Made by a program: the position numbers and the translations under genes
From: Pseudoroseicyclus aestuarii
GTDB taxonomy: Bacteria > Pseudomonadota > Alphaproteobacteria > Rhodobacterales > Rhodobacteraceae
DNA length: 64,000 nucleotides
NCBI RefSeq assembly: GCF_003217255.1
Contig: NZ_QJTE01000002.1
Coordinates: 780,084 to 844,083 of the forward strand
Direction: 5' to 3'
The notes under the pieces: generated by a model
The model's database searches: none
Told to the model about the DNA's origin: nothing
The model's input: only the letters and a program-made list of their open reading frames with translations
Shown here: positions 60,581-64,000 of the stretch, piece after piece
Layout: every line of letters starts with the position of its first letter
Numbering within the stretch: the stretch's first letter is position 1

Positions 60581-62704
60581 ATGGCTCGCGATTATCCCCT
60601 TCAGCGATACCGCAACTTCGGCATCATGGCCCACATCGATGCCGGCAAGACCACGACCACGGAGCGGATCCTGTTCTACACCGGCCGGTCGCACAAGATC
60701 GGTGAAGTCCACGATGGCGCAGCCACCATGGACTGGATGGAGCAGGAGCAGGAGCGGGGAATCACCATTACCTCCGCTGCGACGACCACCTTCTGGCAGC
60801 GTCAGGAAGACCCGACCGTCGAGGGCACGTCCGATACGAAGTACCGCTTCAACATCATCGACACCCCCGGCCACGTCGACTTCACGATTGAAGTCGAGCG
60901 TTCGCTCGCCGTTCTCGACGGTGCGATCTGCCTGCTGGACGCCAACGCCGGCGTCGAGCCGCAGACCGAGACTGTCTGGCGTCAAGCCGACCGCTACAAG
61001 GTCCCGCGGATCGTCTTCGTCAACAAGATGGACAAGATCGGCGCCGACTTCTTCAACTGCGTGAAGATGATCCGCGAGCGTACCGGTGCGAACCCGGTTC
61101 CGATCGCGCTGCCGATCGGCGCCGAGGACCACCTCGAGGGCATCATCAACCTCGTGACGATGGAAGAGTGGGTCTGGCAGGGTGAAGACCTGGGCGCCTC
61201 CTGGGTGCGCCAGCCGATCCGTGCCGAGCTGAAGGACCTCGCCGACGAGTGGCGCGCCACCCTGGTGGAGAATGCCGTCGAGCAGGACGACACCGCCATG
61301 GAGGCCTACCTCGAGGGGCAGGAGCCGGACACCGACACCCTGCGCGACCTGATCCGCAAGGGCACGCTGAACCTGAGCTTCGTTCCCGTCGCCGCCGGTT
61401 CCGCCTTCAAGAACAAGGGCGTTCAGCCGCTGCTGAACTTCGTGATCGACTACCTGCCCAGCCCGCTGGACGTTCCGCCCTACATGGGCTTCTCGCCGGA
61501 TGACGAGACCGAGACCCGGAACATCGAGCGTCGCGCCGGTGACGAGGAGCCCTTCGCGGGCCTCGCGTTCAAGATCATGAACGACCCCTTCGTCGGCAGC
61601 CTGACCTTCACCCGCGTTTACTCGGGTGTCCTGAGCAAGGGCGACTCGATCATCAACTCGACCAAGGGGCGCCGTGAGCGCATTGGCCGGATGATGATGA
61701 TGCATTCGAACTCTCGTGAAGAGATCGAATGGGCGGGTTCGGGCGACATCATCGCGCTGGCCGGTCTGAAAGAGACCACCACCGGCGACACGCTCTGCGA
61801 TCCGAACAAGCAGGTCGTGCTCGAGACGATGACCTTCCCCGATCCGGTCATCGAGATCGCGGTCGAGCCCAAGACCAAGGCCGACCAGGAGAAGATGTCC
61901 GCCGGCCTGCAGCGTCTGGCTGCCGAGGACCCGTCCTTCCGCGTCGAGACCGACCTCGAGTCGGGCCAGACGATCATGAAGGGCATGGGCGAACTTCACC
62001 TCGACATCCTGGTCGACCGCCTCAAGCGGGAGTTCAAGGTCGAGGCGAACATCGGTGCGCCGCAGGTGGCCTATCGGGAGACCATCGGTCACGAGATCGA
62101 GCATACCTACACCCACAAGAAGCAGTCGGGTGGTTCGGGTCAGTTCGCCGAGGTCAAGCTGGTCATCAGCCCGACAGAGCCGGGCGAAGGCTACTCCTTC
62201 GAGAGCAAGATCGTCGGCGGCTCGGTGCCCAAGGAATACATCCCGGGCGTCGAGAAGGGCATCAAGTCGGTCATGGACTCCGGTCCGCTCGCCGGCTTCC
62301 CGGTGATCGACTTCAAGGTCGCGCTGATCGACGGCAAGTTCCACGACGTGGACTCCTCGGTCCTGGCCTTCGAGATCGCGTCGCGGATGGCGATGCGGGA
62401 GGGCCTTCGCAAGGCCGGCGCGCAGCTGCTCGAGCCGATCATGAAGGTCGAGGTGACGACGCCGGAAGAGTATACCGGTGGCGTGATCGGGGACCTCACC
62501 AGCCGTCGTGGCCAGGTGCAGGGCCAGGACAGCCGCGGCAACGCGATCGCGATCGAGGCCTTCGTTCCGCTGGCCAACATGTTCGGCTACATCAACACGC
62601 TCCGCTCGATGACCTCGGGCCGTGCGCAGTTCACGATGCAGTTCGACCATTACGAGCCGGTGCCGCAGAACATCTCGGAAGAGATTCAGAAGAAATTCGC
62701 CTAA
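60581..62704 (+). CDS. fusA: Elongation factor G
   Basis: A 707-residue translocase. GTP motifs are [15 protein letters not shown] (G1), RGITI (switch I), DTPGHVDF (G3) and NKMD (G4). Domain IV motifs ([18 protein letters not shown] [15 protein letters not shown]) and the C-terminal domain ([17 protein letters not shown]) are present. Length and motifs fit the main EF-G rather than a stress paralogue. It is followed by an unusual run of hairpins before tuf. Confidence 0.98.
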   Translation: MARDYPLQRYRNFGIMAHIDAGKTTTTERILFYTGRSHKIGEVHDGAATMDWMEQEQERGITITSAATTTFWQRQEDPTVEGTSDTKYRFNIIDTPGHVDFTIEVERSLAVLDGAICLLDANAGVEPQTETVWRQADRYKVPRIVFVNKMDKIGADFFNCVKMIRERTGANPVPIALPIGAEDHLEGIINLVTMEEWVWQGEDLGASWVRQPIRAELKDLADEWRATLVENAVEQDDTAMEAYLEGQEPDTDTLRDLIRKGTLNLSFVPVAAGSAFKNKGVQPLLNFVIDYLPSPLDVPPYMGFSPDDETETRNIERRAGDEEPFAGLAFKIMNDPFVGSLTFTRVYSGVLSKGDSIINSTKGRRERIGRMMMMHSNSREEIEWAGSGDIIALAGLKETTTGDTLCDPNKQVVLETMTFPDPVIEIAVEPKTKADQEKMSAGLQRLAAEDPSFRVETDLESGQTIMKGMGELHLDILVDRLKREFKVEANIGAPQVAYRETIGHEIEHTYTHKKQSGGSGQFAEVKLVISPTEPGEGYSFESKIVGGSVPKEYIPGVEKGIKSVMDSGPLAGFPVIDFKVALIDGKFHDVDSSVLAFEIASRMAMREGLRKAGAQLLEPIMKVEVTTPEEYTGGVIGDLTSRRGQVQGQDSRGNAIAIEAFVPLANMFGYINTLRSMTSGRAQFTMQFDHYEPVPQNISEEIQKKFA

Positions 62705-62708
62705 GAGC

Positions 62709-62763
62709 GGTGCGCGCCCCGGCGCGCACCCTACCCACCCTGTAGGGTGCGTGGAAACCACGC
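62709..62763 (+). other. Overlapping hairpins in the fusA-tuf interval
   Basis: Three inverted repeats follow one another. The first pairs 62709-62717 with 62722-62730 (9 bp). The second pairs 62726-62734 with 62742-62750 (9 bp). The third pairs 62749-62754 with 62758-62763 (6 bp). The first and second share 62726-62730, so they cannot form together. None has a T-run. They could be a regulatory switch before tuf or a repetitive extragenic element. Confidence 0.5.
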
Positions 62764-62790
62764 AGCGCCCGAAGACAAAAGGATGAGACC

Positions 62791-63999
<1,209 letters not shown>

Positions 64000-64000
64000 G

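Overview
The window is a GC-rich chromosomal segment of an alphaproteobacterium, most likely of the order Rhodobacterales. The signs are the Tad pilus locus with pilins carrying the motif GAVTVDW, the ctaC-ctaB-ctaG-ctaE cytochrome oxidase cluster followed by surf1, thrC and an M16 peptidase, a VPLPA-CTERM protein, a LOV-HisKA_2 kinase, and the secE-nusG-rplKAJL-rpoBC-rpsLG-fusA-tuf block. Nearly all of it is intact housekeeping or conserved accessory DNA. I see no insertion sequence, prophage, CRISPR array or clear pseudogene.

Layout. 1-5459 (minus): head of a Tad/Flp pilus operon, with two tandem pilins, cpaB, cpaC, an OmpA-like lipoprotein, cpaE and the start of cpaF. 5830-14282: a lytic transglycosylase, then on the minus strand a small GNAT, a LOV blue-light histidine kinase, topA, dprA (with a CtrA-type box upstream) and tldD. 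14446-23442 (plus): aa3 oxidase subunits II and III with assembly factors, thrC, an M16 peptidase, a RimJ-like acetyltransferase and a GlcD-like FAD oxidase. 23444-34943: purine salvage (apt, mtnP), a SulP transporter, an FAH-family hydrolase, dacA with a SPOR tail, a HAD hydrolase, clpS, an RsmC-like methyltransferase, a degenerate SDR, a VPLPA-CTERM surface protein, a small lipoprotein and hemF.

34948-40124 holds a second heme-copper oxidase locus and is the most unusual part of the window. Subunits I and III are fused in one protein. Subunit II resembles the quinol-oxidase subunit CyoA and has lost its CuA ligands. Subunit I has glutamine where the K-channel lysine should be and lacks most residues of the known quinol site. 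A small membrane protein, a DUF2231 protein, a CopD-like protein and a caa3-type CtaG accompany it.

40390-63966 is the translation and transcription superoperon, bounded by two nearly identical tuf genes. Between the first tuf and secE lie a CorA/ZntB transporter, a DUF892 protein, tRNA-Trp(CCA), an Fe-S-type Rrf2 regulator and a TSUP permease with a palindrome in front of it. Acylphosphatase, a glycosyltransferase and a DMT transporter separate rpoC from the rpsL operon, which has a near-consensus promoter.

Starts were chosen by reading for Shine-Dalgarno sequences, signal peptides and family length. Assignments rest on motif recognition only, since no searches could be run.
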